Notes: generated by a model from the sequence alone, not told the origin. Shown: positions 15,304 through 23,706, numbered from the stretch's first letter. The stretch is 64,000 bases of DNA from Fusibacter_D sp033549245 (GCA_033549245.1 JAWSUW010000001.1:21023-85022); one strand, 5' to 3'. A program made the numbers and translations.

Positions 15304-16529
15304 AGCGCATTGAATTATTAGCGCCCGCAGGCGACTTACAAAAATTGAAATTCGCAATTCTTTACGGTGCTGACGCCGTGTATATCGGAGGTCAGGTATT
15401 TGGATTAAGAGCAGCTGCGAAGAATTTTTCATTTGAGGATATGAAAGAAGGAATCGCCTTCGCACATGAAAGAGGGAAGAAAGTATTTTTGACCCTCAAT
15501 ATAATTCCACACAATGAAGACATCCACTATTTGGAAGAATATATCAGCGCAATCAAGGACCTCGATTTGGATGCAGTCATATTATCCGATCCAGGAACTT
15601 TGATGTTCGTGAAAAAGTATGCGCCAAATCTTGAAGTGCATCTGAGCACACAGGCAAACAACACCAACTATATGAGTGCGACGTTTTGGCACGAGCAAGG
15701 TGTTAAAAGAGTGATTCTCGCAAGAGAACTATCTTTTGATGAAATTGCCGAAATCAGAAAAAATACACCAATGACACTTGAATTCGAAGCTTTCATGCAC
15801 GGTGCGATGTGCATATCCTATTCAGGCAGATGCCTCATCAGCAATTACATGACAGGGCGTGACGCAAACAGAGGTGCTTGTGCACAACCTTGCCGCTGGG
15901 AGTACAATCTTGTGGAAAAAACCAGACCGGATGAAAGTTATCCAGTGGTTGAAACCGAAGATGGCACATTTTTCTTCAATTCAAAAGATTTGTGCACAAT
16001 CAATATGGTTCCGGAGTTGATTCGTTCGGGCCTTGACAGTTTAAAAATAGAAGGACGAATGAAAAGTGTTTATTATGTGGCCAATGTGGTAAGAGCATAC
16101 CGTAAAGCCATAGATACTTTCTATAAAGATCCTGAGAACTTCGTCTATGATCCAGAGTGGTTCGATGAGATCAAAAAAGCATCACACCGCGAGTTCACAA
16201 ATGGTTTCTATACGGGAAAACCGGATCACAATTCCCAGCTTTACGGCTCGAGTGCCTATATCAGAAGCTATGATTTCATCGGAGTTGTTGAGTCTTATGA
16301 TGAAAAAACAAAAGTCGCGACAGTGGAACAAAGAAACAATTTCAAGGTCGGTGACAAAATTGAGATCATAGGACCGGATTATTTCTATGCGGAGCAAATC
16401 ATCGAGGAGATCATCAATTCAAAAGACGAGTCGGTCAAGGTGGCGCCTCATGCGCAACAAATCATACGTATTCCAATGGATGTTCCTGTGGAGCCGTATT
16501 ATATACTCAGAAAAGCAAAGGAGAATTAG
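15300..16529 (+). CDS. trhP: U32-family tRNA hydroxylation protein (TrhP/YrrO-like)
   Basis: A 409-residue U32 'peptidase' family protein. These proteins (TrhP, RlhA, UbiU) are now linked to hydroxylation reactions, with TrhP acting on uridine 34 of tRNA using prephenate. The four cysteines proposed to bind a [4Fe-4S] cluster are visible: Cys171, Cys178, Cys194 and Cys198 in the GAMCISYSGRC and RGACAQPCRW stretch. A C-terminal beta domain completes the protein. B. subtilis has two copies (yrrN, yrrO); only one is present here. It overlaps trmR by four bases and ends two bases before udk. Confidence 0.87.
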   Translation: MKRIELLAPAGDLQKLKFAILYGADAVYIGGQVFGLRAAAKNFSFEDMKEGIAFAHERGKKVFLTLNIIPHNEDIHYLEEYISAIKDLDLDAVILSDPGTLMFVKKYAPNLEVHLSTQANNTNYMSATFWHEQGVKRVILARELSFDEIAEIRKNTPMTLEFEAFMHGAMCISYSGRCLISNYMTGRDANRGACAQPCRWEYNLVEKTRPDESYPVVETEDGTFFFNSKDLCTINMVPELIRSGLDSLKIEGRMKSVYYVANVVRAYRKAIDTFYKDPENFVYDPEWFDEIKKASHREFTNGFYTGKPDHNSQLYGSSAYIRSYDFIGVVESYDEKTKVATVEQRNNFKVGDKIEIIGPDYFYAEQIIEEIINSKDESVKVAPHAQQIIRIPMDVPVEPYYILRKAKEN

Positions 16530-16530
16530 A

Positions 16531-17160
16531 ATGGGCAAGCCTATCGTTATCGGGGTTTCCGGAGGTACGGGTTCTGGAAAAAGCACTGTGGCACAATCCA
16601 TATTTCAGTCGCTTCCGGATGAGAACATCCTGATTTTGGAACAAGATGCTTATTACAAGGACCAAAGTCATTTGTCCTATGAGGAACGAATCAAGACCAA
16701 TTACGACCATCCTATGGCGTTTGATACGGATTTGCTCATTGAACATATAAAGCTGTTATGCGATCATAAACCCATTCAAAAACCCATATACAATTTCGCC
16801 AACCACAACCGCGAAAAAGATTCCATTTTGGTTTATCCGCGTGAGATCATCATCTTGGAAGGCATCATGATTCTCGAGGACAAACGACTCAGAAAATTGA
16901 TGGATATCAAGATTTTCGTAGACACTGATGCCGATGTGAGAATCATCAGAAGAATCACTCGTGACATCAATGAACGCGGGAGAACACTGGAATCGGTAAT
17001 CGAGCAATATCTCACCACGGTAAAACCGGCACATGAGCAATTTATTGAACCAATGAAGAAATATGCGGATATCATCATACCAGAAGGTGGATACAACAAA
17101 GTGGCCATTGATCTGATGACTACAAAAGTGCTATCCATCATCAACTCAAAGAATCAGTAA
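16531..17160 (+). CDS. udk: Uridine kinase
   Basis: A 209-residue uridine/cytidine kinase of the pyrimidine salvage pathway. The P-loop is GGTGSGKST at residues 11-19, and YDHPMAFDTDLL and RRITRDINERGR motifs follow. The start at 16531 has an AAAGGAGAA ribosome site; a much longer in-frame reading from 16387 would overlap trhP and is unconserved. Position after trhP matches the B. subtilis yrrM-yrrN-yrrO-udk order. Confidence 0.95.
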   Translation: MGKPIVIGVSGGTGSGKSTVAQSIFQSLPDENILILEQDAYYKDQSHLSYEERIKTNYDHPMAFDTDLLIEHIKLLCDHKPIQKPIYNFANHNREKDSILVYPREIIILEGIMILEDKRLRKLMDIKIFVDTDADVRIIRRITRDINERGRTLESVIEQYLTTVKPAHEQFIEPMKKYADIIIPEGGYNKVAIDLMTTKVLSIINSKNQ

Positions 17161-17170
17161 GGCGGCTCAA

Positions 17171-18232
17171 ATGATCAATCAAATGATTAGAAATGCAGTG
17201 GAAAAAGAGGCAACCAATATTCATATCGCACCAGGGGCAGGACCATTGATTCGTGTGAATGGCAAAGTGAAGGCGCTTGATGATGAGCAAATCATGTCAC
17301 ATGATCATGTCATGTCTGTTTTGAATGAACTTTGCACTGAAGCGCAACTGGATGCTTTAAATCAAAACGGTGAACTTTATTTCGGATATTCCATACCTGA
17401 AGTGGGAAGGTTCAGAGTCAACGTTCTCAAGCAAAGAGGTTCATACAGTTTGTCGATTCGAATTTTGAAACTCGTGATTCCGGACAAGTCGGAACTTGGA
17501 CTTCCCGAACATTTGTATGAGCTTCTTGAAAAGGGACAAGGTCTATTTTTGGTCAGCGGCGCATCTGGAACCGGAAGGTCCACTACCATCGCTTCCCTCA
17601 TTCAACATATCAATTCCACCAAACGCGTCCACATCATGACGATTGAATCTCCGATTGAGTACCTGTTCAAACATGACAAATCTATAGTGATCCAAAGAGA
17701 TGTCGGAACAGATTGCGTCGACTTTTATGAAGGTCTGAGCAGTGCGATGCTTCATGATCCGGATGTCATTATGATTTCCGAAATCAACTCTGAACGCATG
17801 CAAGATTTGGCGTTAAAACTTGCTGAAGCGGGTAAACTAGTCATAGCGGGATACTCGGGAAACAATGCGATCTCAGCACTTGGTGGTTTTCTTTTTTCCG
17901 AGCAAGCAGAGCGTAAACAAATCAGAAAGCATAAATTGGCTTCGGTATTGCTCGGTATCATTTCTCAACAACTTGTTCCAAGTAAAGATCAAGATATCAG
18001 GCTGCTCGGTTATGAGCTTTTGCTGATGAACAATGTGGTCAAATCAAATATCATTTCCGATAATTTGGCTGAAATACAAAACACTTTGATTGCCGGAAGA
18101 AGACAAGGCATGGTATCCATGGACGCGTGTCTTTATGAGATGTTTTCATGTGGTGCCATCACTAGGGATACTTTGTATCGGTACTGTACAGACACCGAAG
18201 TGGTGAAACGGCTCGAGAAGTCAATCATATAG
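17171..18232 (+). CDS. Degenerate PilT-like ATPase, probably inactive
   Basis: A 353-residue protein that aligns end to end with PilT (the 352-residue copy at 620-1678) but has changed catalytic motifs. Walker A reads GASGTGRST at 130-138, with Arg136 in place of the essential lysine. The Asp box reads IESPIEY (Ser160 for Asp), Walker B reads DVIMISEINSE and the His box STLHT is replaced by IAGYSGNN. The overall fold motifs (HKHDKS-like FKHDKS, ISQQLVPS, GRRQGMVSMD) are kept. The reading frame is open, so it is probably a maintained non-catalytic paralogue, perhaps a regulator or a hexamer partner, rather than a pseudogene. It lies between udk and aroK, away from the pilus genes. Confidence 0.85.
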   Translation: MINQMIRNAVEKEATNIHIAPGAGPLIRVNGKVKALDDEQIMSHDHVMSVLNELCTEAQLDALNQNGELYFGYSIPEVGRFRVNVLKQRGSYSLSIRILKLVIPDKSELGLPEHLYELLEKGQGLFLVSGASGTGRSTTIASLIQHINSTKRVHIMTIESPIEYLFKHDKSIVIQRDVGTDCVDFYEGLSSAMLHDPDVIMISEINSERMQDLALKLAEAGKLVIAGYSGNNAISALGGFLFSEQAERKQIRKHKLASVLLGIISQQLVPSKDQDIRLLGYELLLMNNVVKSNIISDNLAEIQNTLIAGRRQGMVSMDACLYEMFSCGAITRDTLYRYCTDTEVVKRLEKSII

Positions 18233-18241
18233 GAGCATATT

Positions 18242-18739
18242 ATGAATAATTTGATTCTTATAGGAATGATGGGATCGGGAAAATCCACTATCGGAAGGGC
18301 TATCGCTGATAAACTCGGATGGAAACATCTTGATACCGACAAAATGATCGAGGATATGCAAGGGATGACTATCAGAGAAATCTTTGATCGCTATGGTGAA
18401 AGTCATTTCAGGTCACTTGAGGCAAAATTGGTCGAACAGCTGAAGACGGTGGAGTCCACTGTTATCTCAACGGGTGGGGGAATCATACTCAATCACTTGA
18501 ATACAATGGTGTTAAAAGAAATGGGGCTTATCGTTTATTTGCGAGCACTTCCCAAAACACTTAATGCCAATCTTGAAGGGCATACTAAGAGCAGACCGCT
18601 ACTTGACCATCAGAGCATTGAGGTTATTTATAAGGTTCGAGATCCGCTTTATCGGAATTCTGCCGAACTTGTGATTGACACAGATTCACTTAACAATCAG
18701 GAAATAATTGATGTGATTTCACATCGTTTGAAGGGGTGA
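18242..18739 (+). CDS. aroK: Shikimate kinase
   Basis: A 165-residue kinase that phosphorylates shikimate in aromatic amino-acid synthesis. It carries the P-loop GMMGSGKST (8-16), the shikimate-binding DTDKMIED and FRSLEAKL segments and the STGGG motif. The lid region contains KSRPLLD. A ribosome site (AGGAGC) lies close to the ATG. It is followed five bases later by aroQ, so the two pathway genes are coupled. Confidence 0.95.
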   Translation: MNNLILIGMMGSGKSTIGRAIADKLGWKHLDTDKMIEDMQGMTIREIFDRYGESHFRSLEAKLVEQLKTVESTVISTGGGIILNHLNTMVLKEMGLIVYLRALPKTLNANLEGHTKSRPLLDHQSIEVIYKVRDPLYRNSAELVIDTDSLNNQEIIDVISHRLKG

Positions 18740-18743
18740 GGTC

Positions 18744-19172
18744 ATGAAAGTGCTTGTAATTCAGGGACCTAATCTGAATCGATTGGGAAAAAGAACCGAA
18801 TTCCATTATGGAGCAATGACCCTTGAGATGTTAAACAGTGAAATCCATGATTATGGCAAGTCGATTGGAATATATACAGATTTTCTCCAGTCCAATCACG
18901 AAGGACAACTAATCGATTGGATCCATGAGTCTGAGCAAAAGTATGATGCGGTTTTGATCAACCCTGGAGCTTTTACCCATTACAGCTACGCGATTCGGGA
19001 TGCCATCGAAAGTGTCGATATCCCATTTGTCGAAGTCCATCTTTCCAACATTTATGAACGTGAAACTTTCAGACATGTATCTGTGATCGCACCCGTGTGC
19101 AGAAAACAGGTTTATGGAATGAAGGAGAAGAGTTACTTTGAAGCATTGGATTATTTAAGGACATTGCTATAA
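18744..19172 (+). CDS. aroQ: Type II 3-dehydroquinate dehydratase
   Basis: A 142-residue type II enzyme that converts 3-dehydroquinate to 3-dehydroshikimate. Family motifs are the N-terminal VIQGPNLNRLGKR, the flexible-loop Tyr22 (HYGAMTL), QSNHEGQLIDWI, NPGAFTHYSYAIRDA and EVHLSNIYERE. Length is normal for the dodecameric class. It is cotranscribed with aroK. The peptidase gene pepP that often separates aroQ and efp is missing. Confidence 0.95.
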   Translation: MKVLVIQGPNLNRLGKRTEFHYGAMTLEMLNSEIHDYGKSIGIYTDFLQSNHEGQLIDWIHESEQKYDAVLINPGAFTHYSYAIRDAIESVDIPFVEVHLSNIYERETFRHVSVIAPVCRKQVYGMKEKSYFEALDYLRTLL

Positions 19173-19211
19173 CGGAATACTTCTGATAAAATTTTATTGA
19201 TAATAGCATTC

Positions 19212-19241
19212 TTGACAATCCATAGGATTTATAAGTATAAT
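19212..19241 (+). promoter_or_regulatory. Strong SigA promoter of efp
   Basis: A perfect TTGACA at 19212-19217, an 18-base spacer and a perfect TATAAT at 19236-19241, about 40 bases before the efp start. Confidence 0.85.
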
Positions 19242-19279
19242 AAATGGTGGTTTACAATTGAATATATTTGGAGGTTAGC

Positions 19280-19837
19280 ATGATAGCTGCGAGTGATTTT
19301 AGAAAAGGGGTTACATTTGAAATAAACGGCGAACCTTTTGTAGTTGTAGATTTTCAACACGTAAAGCCTGGTAAGGGTGCTGCGTTTGTTAGGACCAAGT
19401 ACAAAAGTTTGTTGAACGGTACCATCAGAGAGCAAGCGTTCAACCCGTCTGAAAAATTCCCAAGAGCACATATTGAGACTAAAGAAATGCAGTATTTATA
19501 CAGTGAAGGCGATTTGTATTATTTCATGGACAATGAGACATATGATCAAATTCCACTCTCTGCTGAACAAGTTGAGGATGCGATTCTTTATATCAAAGAA
19601 AACGACAACGCTACACTTAAGTTTTACAAAGGCAAGTGTTTCCTTGTTGAGCCGCCTAACTTTGTAATTTTGATAGTCACTGAATCCGAGCCAGGTGTAA
19701 AAGGTGACACAGCTACAAACGTCACTAAGAAAGCAATCGTTGAAACCGGTGCTGAGATCTATGTGCCGACGTTTGTCAACGAAGGCGACAAGATCAAGAT
19801 CGACACACGTACCGGCGAGTACTTGTCGAGAGCATAA
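19280..19837 (+). CDS. efp: Translation elongation factor P
   Basis: A 185-residue three-domain OB-fold protein that binds between the P and E sites and relieves stalling at proline runs. The family start MIAASDFRKGVTFEING is clear, and the loop at the tip of domain I reads HVKPGKGAAF with a lysine at the position modified in other bacteria. The start at 19280 follows a TTGGAGG ribosome site; a TTG at 19268 is inside that site. It has its own strong promoter, which fits a highly expressed factor. Confidence 0.97.
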   Translation: MIAASDFRKGVTFEINGEPFVVVDFQHVKPGKGAAFVRTKYKSLLNGTIREQAFNPSEKFPRAHIETKEMQYLYSEGDLYYFMDNETYDQIPLSAEQVEDAILYIKENDNATLKFYKGKCFLVEPPNFVILIVTESEPGVKGDTATNVTKKAIVETGAEIYVPTFVNEGDKIKIDTRTGEYLSRA

Positions 19838-19894
19838 ATGTTTAACTCAGCTAACGCTGTTTTAATAAAAAATACCCACTAAGGAGGGAAACAC

Positions 19895-20371
19895 ATGAGC
19901 TATATGCATGAAAGAGTTGCTTATCTTAAGGGATTGGCAGAAGGCATGGAAGTGGATAAGGACTCGAAAGAGGGCAAATTGTTGCTTCAAATCATCGACG
20001 TACTCGAAGACTTTGCCGAAGAAGTAGAGGAAGTCTATGATGAATTGGATGACCTTAGTGACGCAATCGTCGAGCTTGACGAATATGTGGATTCCATCGA
20101 CGAAGATCTGTCTGACATTGAAGATGAGTTTTATGACTTAGACGATGAAGATGACGATTTTGATGACGATTACGAAGAAGTTGAGTGTCCTGAATGTGGG
20201 GAAAGCGTTTTTGTTGAAAGTCAATTGATTGACAAAGGCGAAGAAGTGGAATGCCCAAGTTGTGGTGTCATAATTGAATTTTCTGATGATTGTGAATGCT
20301 GCGGCGATGAAGACTGCAAATGTTGTGAAGATGAAGAAGCAGAAGCAGAAGCAGAAGCAGAAGACAAGTAA
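19895..20371 (+). CDS. CD1247-type acidic protein with zinc ribbon
   Basis: A 158-residue protein resembling the clostridial CD1247 N-terminal-domain family. Residues 1-75 are a helical, acidic coiled-coil-like segment (YMHERVAYLKGLAEGM start). An Asp/Glu run follows, then a zinc ribbon with CPECG and CPSCG (about 100-125), and a cysteine-rich stretch CECCGDEDCKCCEDEE. The tail is an EA repeat made by four tandem GAAGCA units (20336-20359). Function is unknown; the zinc ribbon hints at nucleic-acid or protein binding. An AAGGAGGG ribosome site precedes the ATG and a strong terminator follows. Confidence 0.8.
   Translation: MSYMHERVAYLKGLAEGMEVDKDSKEGKLLLQIIDVLEDFAEEVEEVYDELDDLSDAIVELDEYVDSIDEDLSDIEDEFYDLDDEDDDFDDDYEEVECPECGESVFVESQLIDKGEEVECPSCGVIIEFSDDCECCGDEDCKCCEDEEAEAEAEAEDK
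20336..20359 (+). repeat. Four tandem GAAGCA hexamers
   Basis: An in-frame simple repeat at the 3' end of the CD1247-like gene, encoding a short Glu-Ala tail. Length change would keep the frame. Confidence 0.9.
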
Positions 20372-20379
20372 GAATGTAG

Positions 20380-20411
20380 ACCCTGTCGTGGGAAACCATG
20401 ATGGGGTTTTT
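20380..20411 (+). terminator. Terminator of the efp unit
   Basis: A 12-bp stem (20380-20391 with 20396-20407, some G-T pairs) capped by a GAAA tetraloop and followed by TTTTT. Confidence 0.85.
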
Positions 20412-20420
20412 CACTTTTAT

Positions 20421-20449
20421 TTGTATTAAAACGCCAACTTTGTTATAAT
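20421..20449 (+). promoter_or_regulatory. SigA promoter of the Asp23-nusB unit
   Basis: TTGTAT at 20421-20426, a 17-base spacer and TATAAT at 20444-20449. It probably starts the long operon that contains the OLE segment, although internal promoters cannot be excluded. Confidence 0.75.
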
Positions 20450-20507
20450 TGATATGACTATTAATGAGTTTATTAAATTGATAAGATAGATGGATTGGGA
20501 GGCTTAT

Positions 20508-20879
20508 ATGGCTGAAAATATGACTATTGATTCTTTAAAACACGGCAACGTGAACATCGCTGATGATGTAATAGGTGTAATCGCATCGATTGCTGCTTCG
20601 GAGATTGAAGGAATCAAAGGACTTAGTGGTACACTTTCTGAAGAAGTTATGGAAATTATGGGTAAGAAGACTTTTCATAAAGGTGTTTATGTCGAAATGG
20701 AGAACAACATTGCGACAGTAAATCTTAGCGTTGTCATGGATTATGGCACGAAGATCGACGACACTGCAGTACTTGTACAGGAAAACGTGAAGCTTGCCAT
20801 CGAGTCCATGACAGGTGTACAGGTTGCGGCTGTGAATGTCACAGTTGAGAACATCATTATTAAAAAAGAAAATAAGTAA
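20508..20879 (+). CDS. Asp23/Gls24 family envelope stress protein
   Basis: A 123-residue Asp23/Gls24 (DUF322) protein. The core is NVNIADDVIGVIASIAASEIEGIKG and a C-terminal VQVAAVNVTVENI. In Staphylococcus aureus Asp23 is a membrane-associated envelope stress protein anchored by AmaP; in many Firmicutes a homologue (B. subtilis YqhY) lies before nusB, as here. YqhY has been linked to acetyl-CoA carboxylase control. The start at 20508 is preferred over 20490 because of the TGGGAGG ribosome site. A hairpin at 20893-20915 separates it from nusB. Confidence 0.9.
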   Translation: MAENMTIDSLKHGNVNIADDVIGVIASIAASEIEGIKGLSGTLSEEVMEIMGKKTFHKGVYVEMENNIATVNLSVVMDYGTKIDDTAVLVQENVKLAIESMTGVQVAAVNVTVENIIIKKENK

Positions 20880-20892
20880 GAAAGTTTGAAAA

Positions 20893-20920
20893 GACTGGCT
20901 TCATTGAAGTTGGTCATTTT
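20893..20920 (+). terminator. Weak hairpin between Asp23 gene and nusB
   Basis: A 10-bp G-T-rich stem (20893-20902 with 20906-20915) with a three-base loop and a short ATTTTC tail. It may be an attenuator or a processing site rather than a full stop. Confidence 0.45.
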
Positions 20921-20936
20921 CATGTAAGGAGGATAC

Positions 20937-21332
20937 ATGAATCGCGCAAGAAGTCGTGAGGTTGTTATGGAAATAATGTATCAGATGGAAATCCATAAAA
21001 CGTATGAAATGGACGATATGGAAAAGTTTTTGGTGCATTATGAGGAAGTTCTGGATCTACCGTACATCCATAGATTGGTAGAGTTGTGGCTGACCCATCG
21101 TAGTGACGTGGAAGGCAAGATCACCGAACATCTTAAGGGTTGGAAACTCGATCGTATCGCCAAAATTGATTTGGCCATATTGAGACTAGGCATCACTGAG
21201 CTTATTTATGCTGATGATATTCCTAGAAAAGTCAGTATAAATGAGGCGGTCAATTTGGCTAAAAAGTATGTCGATGAAAAATCGGGTAAATTTGTCAATG
21301 GTGTACTCAGTCATTTCGCAGAAGAGGAATAA
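20937..21332 (+). CDS. nusB: Transcription antitermination factor NusB
   Basis: A 131-residue all-helical factor that binds boxA with NusE in rRNA antitermination. Typical motifs are the N-terminal RARSREVVMEIMYQME, the ILRLGITELIYADDIPRKVSINEAVNLAKKY block and the C-terminal FVNGVLSHF. A strong TAAGGAGGA ribosome site precedes the ATG. It opens the usual nusB-xseA-xseB-ispA neighbourhood; folD, often found between nusB and xseA, is absent. Confidence 0.95.
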   Translation: MNRARSREVVMEIMYQMEIHKTYEMDDMEKFLVHYEEVLDLPYIHRLVELWLTHRSDVEGKITEHLKGWKLDRIAKIDLAILRLGITELIYADDIPRKVSINEAVNLAKKYVDEKSGKFVNGVLSHFAEEE

Positions 21333-21335
21333 ATT

Positions 21336-22268
21336 ATGATACTTGGCATTGATACAAGTTGTTACACGACCTCCTTCATAGTGTTGTCAATTGAAACAGG
21401 AGAAATTCTTTTTGAGGACAACAGAATGCTGAAAGTGAAGAATGGAGAACGTGGATTGCGTCAATCCGAAGGTTTTTTCATGCACTCAGGACAATTGACT
21501 GAAATATTTGAAAAAATGTCTCGTCAGTTACCTGTTGCTGGATTAAAAGCAATCGCACTAAGCAGTAAACCCAGAAATATAGAAGATTCCTATATGCCAG
21601 TATTTCATGCTGGTCTTTTGTTTTGCAGGAATATTTCAAATGCACTTGGTATTCCACTTTATGAGTTTTCGCATCAGGAAGGTCACATCAAAGCAGCACT
21701 TAAGACGTGTGGACTGGATGATGAGCCTTCTCATTTTATTTCTATGCACCTTTCAGGTGGCACAACTGAACTATTGGATGTGAAAAATGAGGGTGATAGA
21801 TATGAAATTAATATCATAGGTAGAACACTGGATATCAATTTCGGTCAATTGATTGATCGGATCGGTGTGAAACTCGGACTCCCCTTTCCAGCAGGAAGAG
21901 CGATGGATGAACTTGCAGGAACTTCAGATTGTGAAGCATTCTTTAAGGTCGATTTCAAATTCCATGAGGATTTCAATATTTCGGGACTGGAAAACAAATA
22001 TACGCAGATGATGGAAACACATGAACCGGCATATGTCTGTAAGCACATTTTCAACACGATTGGCAGAGTGCTCGAACTATGGATCAAAGATAGGGAAGAG
22101 AACATACCAATCATACTGGCAGGTGGTGTGGCATCCAATAGGATCATCAAAACCTATCTTGGACAAAATGACAGATATGGATCTGTCTATTTCGCCAGTC
22201 CAGACTATTCGAGAGACAACGCACTAGGAATTGCCGAGCTGGGTAGAGCAAGGTATTGGAGGAGATAA
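21336..22268 (+). CDS. Kae1/TsaD-like (O-sialoglycoprotein endopeptidase family) protein
   Basis: A 310-residue ASKHA-fold protein related to TsaD/Kae1. It has the N-terminal MILGIDTSCYTT, the metal-binding HxxxH as HQEGH, HLSGGTTEL and the ILAGGVASNRII and NALGIAELGR motifs. It is shorter than true TsaD (about 340) and lies in the nusB-xseA cluster, as its clostridial relatives do, so it is more likely a paralogue than the t6A-synthesis enzyme. The biochemical role is unknown. It starts four bases after nusB and ends four bases before xseA. Confidence 0.85.
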   Translation: MILGIDTSCYTTSFIVLSIETGEILFEDNRMLKVKNGERGLRQSEGFFMHSGQLTEIFEKMSRQLPVAGLKAIALSSKPRNIEDSYMPVFHAGLLFCRNISNALGIPLYEFSHQEGHIKAALKTCGLDDEPSHFISMHLSGGTTELLDVKNEGDRYEINIIGRTLDINFGQLIDRIGVKLGLPFPAGRAMDELAGTSDCEAFFKVDFKFHEDFNISGLENKYTQMMETHEPAYVCKHIFNTIGRVLELWIKDREENIPIILAGGVASNRIIKTYLGQNDRYGSVYFASPDYSRDNALGIAELGRARYWRR

Positions 22269-22271
22269 GAC

Positions 22272-23522
22272 GTGATAAAAATGAAAGCGTTCACCGTGAC
22301 TGAAATCACTAGATATATAAAGCGCATCATCGGAGCCGATCCTATTCTCAATAATGTGATTATCGAAGGTGAAATCTCGAATTTCACTAGACATTCGAGT
22401 GGTCACTGTTATTTTACGCTTAAGGACGATCAAAGCAAGATGACGTGTGTTCTATTTTCCCAGTATGTCACAGAGAATGTCAATACTTTAAAAAACGGGG
22501 ATAAAGTTCACGCCAAAGGTCAAATCACTATTTTTGAAAGGGACGGCAAATATCAACTGTACGTCCAAGAAATTGAAAATATAGGTCTTGGCGCACTTCA
22601 CATCAAATTTCAGTTATTAAAGGAATCTCTTGAGAAAAAGGGTTTCTTCGATATGAAATACAAGAAAAAATTACCTGAACTGCCAAAGCGCATCGGTGTA
22701 ATCACATCACCGACTGGTGCGGCAATTCAGGATATCATATCAGTCGCAAAAAGAAGATCTACATATTCGGAACTTCTGATCTATCCGGTCAGAGTACAAG
22801 GCGAAGGATCAAGTGCAGAGATTGTAAGGGCTATAAAATATTTCAACGATAAGAATCCTGTGGATCTGATAGTATTGGCACGAGGTGGTGGATCCATAGA
22901 GGAACTCTGGTCTTTCAATGAGGAAAATGTAGCAGAGGCGATTTTTCGCTCGGAGGTTCCAATCATAACCGGTGTAGGACATGAGACAGATTTCACGATC
23001 AGCGATTTTGTGGCCGACCACAGAGCACCCACACCATCAGCTGCAGCAGAAATCGCAGTAAAATCAAAAGAGGAAATTCGTCTGATGATCAACAAGTCAC
23101 TTCAGAGCATCATGCTGCAAGTCAATCGGAAAGTTGAACTCAAAGCTGCCAGACTTGAACGTTACTCAGAAAAAATGTTGGCGGATTTAGTGAGCAAATA
23201 CACAGAAAAGAAACTACAAAAGTTGGAATATCTACATGAACGGAGTATCAGTAAGATGAAGAACTTCACTGCCATGGAACGTTCGAGACTGAGTGCCTAT
23301 GGCTCCCAGCTCAATGCACTCAGCCCGCTAGGGGTGTTGTCCAGAGGGTATGGGATTGTCTCAAAGGATGATGTCGTCATAGGGACTGTTGAACAATTGG
23401 CTCAGGGTGATCAGATTGCGATTCAGTTCGTGGATGGCAAAGCGACAGGTACTGTGAATACTGTGGAGAAAAGTGTAGAAATGCAGGAAAGTGAGGCTGA
23501 ACATGGCAGCAAAGAAAAGTAA
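22272..23522 (+). CDS. xseA: Exodeoxyribonuclease VII large subunit
   Basis: A 416-residue nuclease subunit that degrades single-stranded DNA with XseB. The N-terminal OB domain begins KAFTVTEITRYIKRIIG and contains HCYFTLKDDQSKMTCVLF; the catalytic domain has GVITSPTGAAIQDII, RGGGSIEELWSFN and GVGHETDFTISDFVAD; a coiled coil follows. The GTG start at 22272 is six bases from a GGAGGAGA site; an ATG nine bases later is equally compatible with homologues. The 3' end overlaps xseB by 20 bases. Confidence 0.95.
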   Translation: MIKMKAFTVTEITRYIKRIIGADPILNNVIIEGEISNFTRHSSGHCYFTLKDDQSKMTCVLFSQYVTENVNTLKNGDKVHAKGQITIFERDGKYQLYVQEIENIGLGALHIKFQLLKESLEKKGFFDMKYKKKLPELPKRIGVITSPTGAAIQDIISVAKRRSTYSELLIYPVRVQGEGSSAEIVRAIKYFNDKNPVDLIVLARGGGSIEELWSFNEENVAEAIFRSEVPIITGVGHETDFTISDFVADHRAPTPSAAAEIAVKSKEEIRLMINKSLQSIMLQVNRKVELKAARLERYSEKMLADLVSKYTEKKLQKLEYLHERSISKMKNFTAMERSRLSAYGSQLNALSPLGVLSRGYGIVSKDDVVIGTVEQLAQGDQIAIQFVDGKATGTVNTVEKSVEMQESEAEHGSKEK

Positions 23523-23697
23523 TTTCGAAGAAAAACTGAACCGTTTGCAGGAAATAGCAAATGCACTGGAAAAAGGAGAGCTTTCTCTTGAAGAAATGTT
23601 GAAAGCATTCGAAGAGGGCATTAAAGTATATAGAGAATGCAATACAATACTTGAATCGACCGAAGCAAAGATTCAAATGTTGATGACGGAAGAATAG
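23503..23697 (+). CDS. xseB: Exodeoxyribonuclease VII small subunit
   Basis: A 64-residue helical hairpin that binds the XseA coiled coil. The motif FEEKLNRLQEIANALEKGEL and LEEMLKAFEEGIKVYREC are typical. The ATG at 23503 is preferred to an in-frame GTG at 23491. Overlap with xseA suggests translational coupling and a balanced subunit ratio. Confidence 0.94.
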   Translation: MAAKKSNFEEKLNRLQEIANALEKGELSLEEMLKAFEEGIKVYRECNTILESTEAKIQMLMTEE

Positions 23698-23706
23698 GAG
23701 CAGGTC

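Noticed and set aside
16387..16530. Longer start for udk
   Set aside because: The 48 extra residues overlap trhP in another frame, are Arg/Ser-rich and do not resemble the kinase family.
20336..20359. Phase-variable repeat
   Set aside because: The unit is six bases, so changes in copy number keep the frame and cannot switch the gene off.
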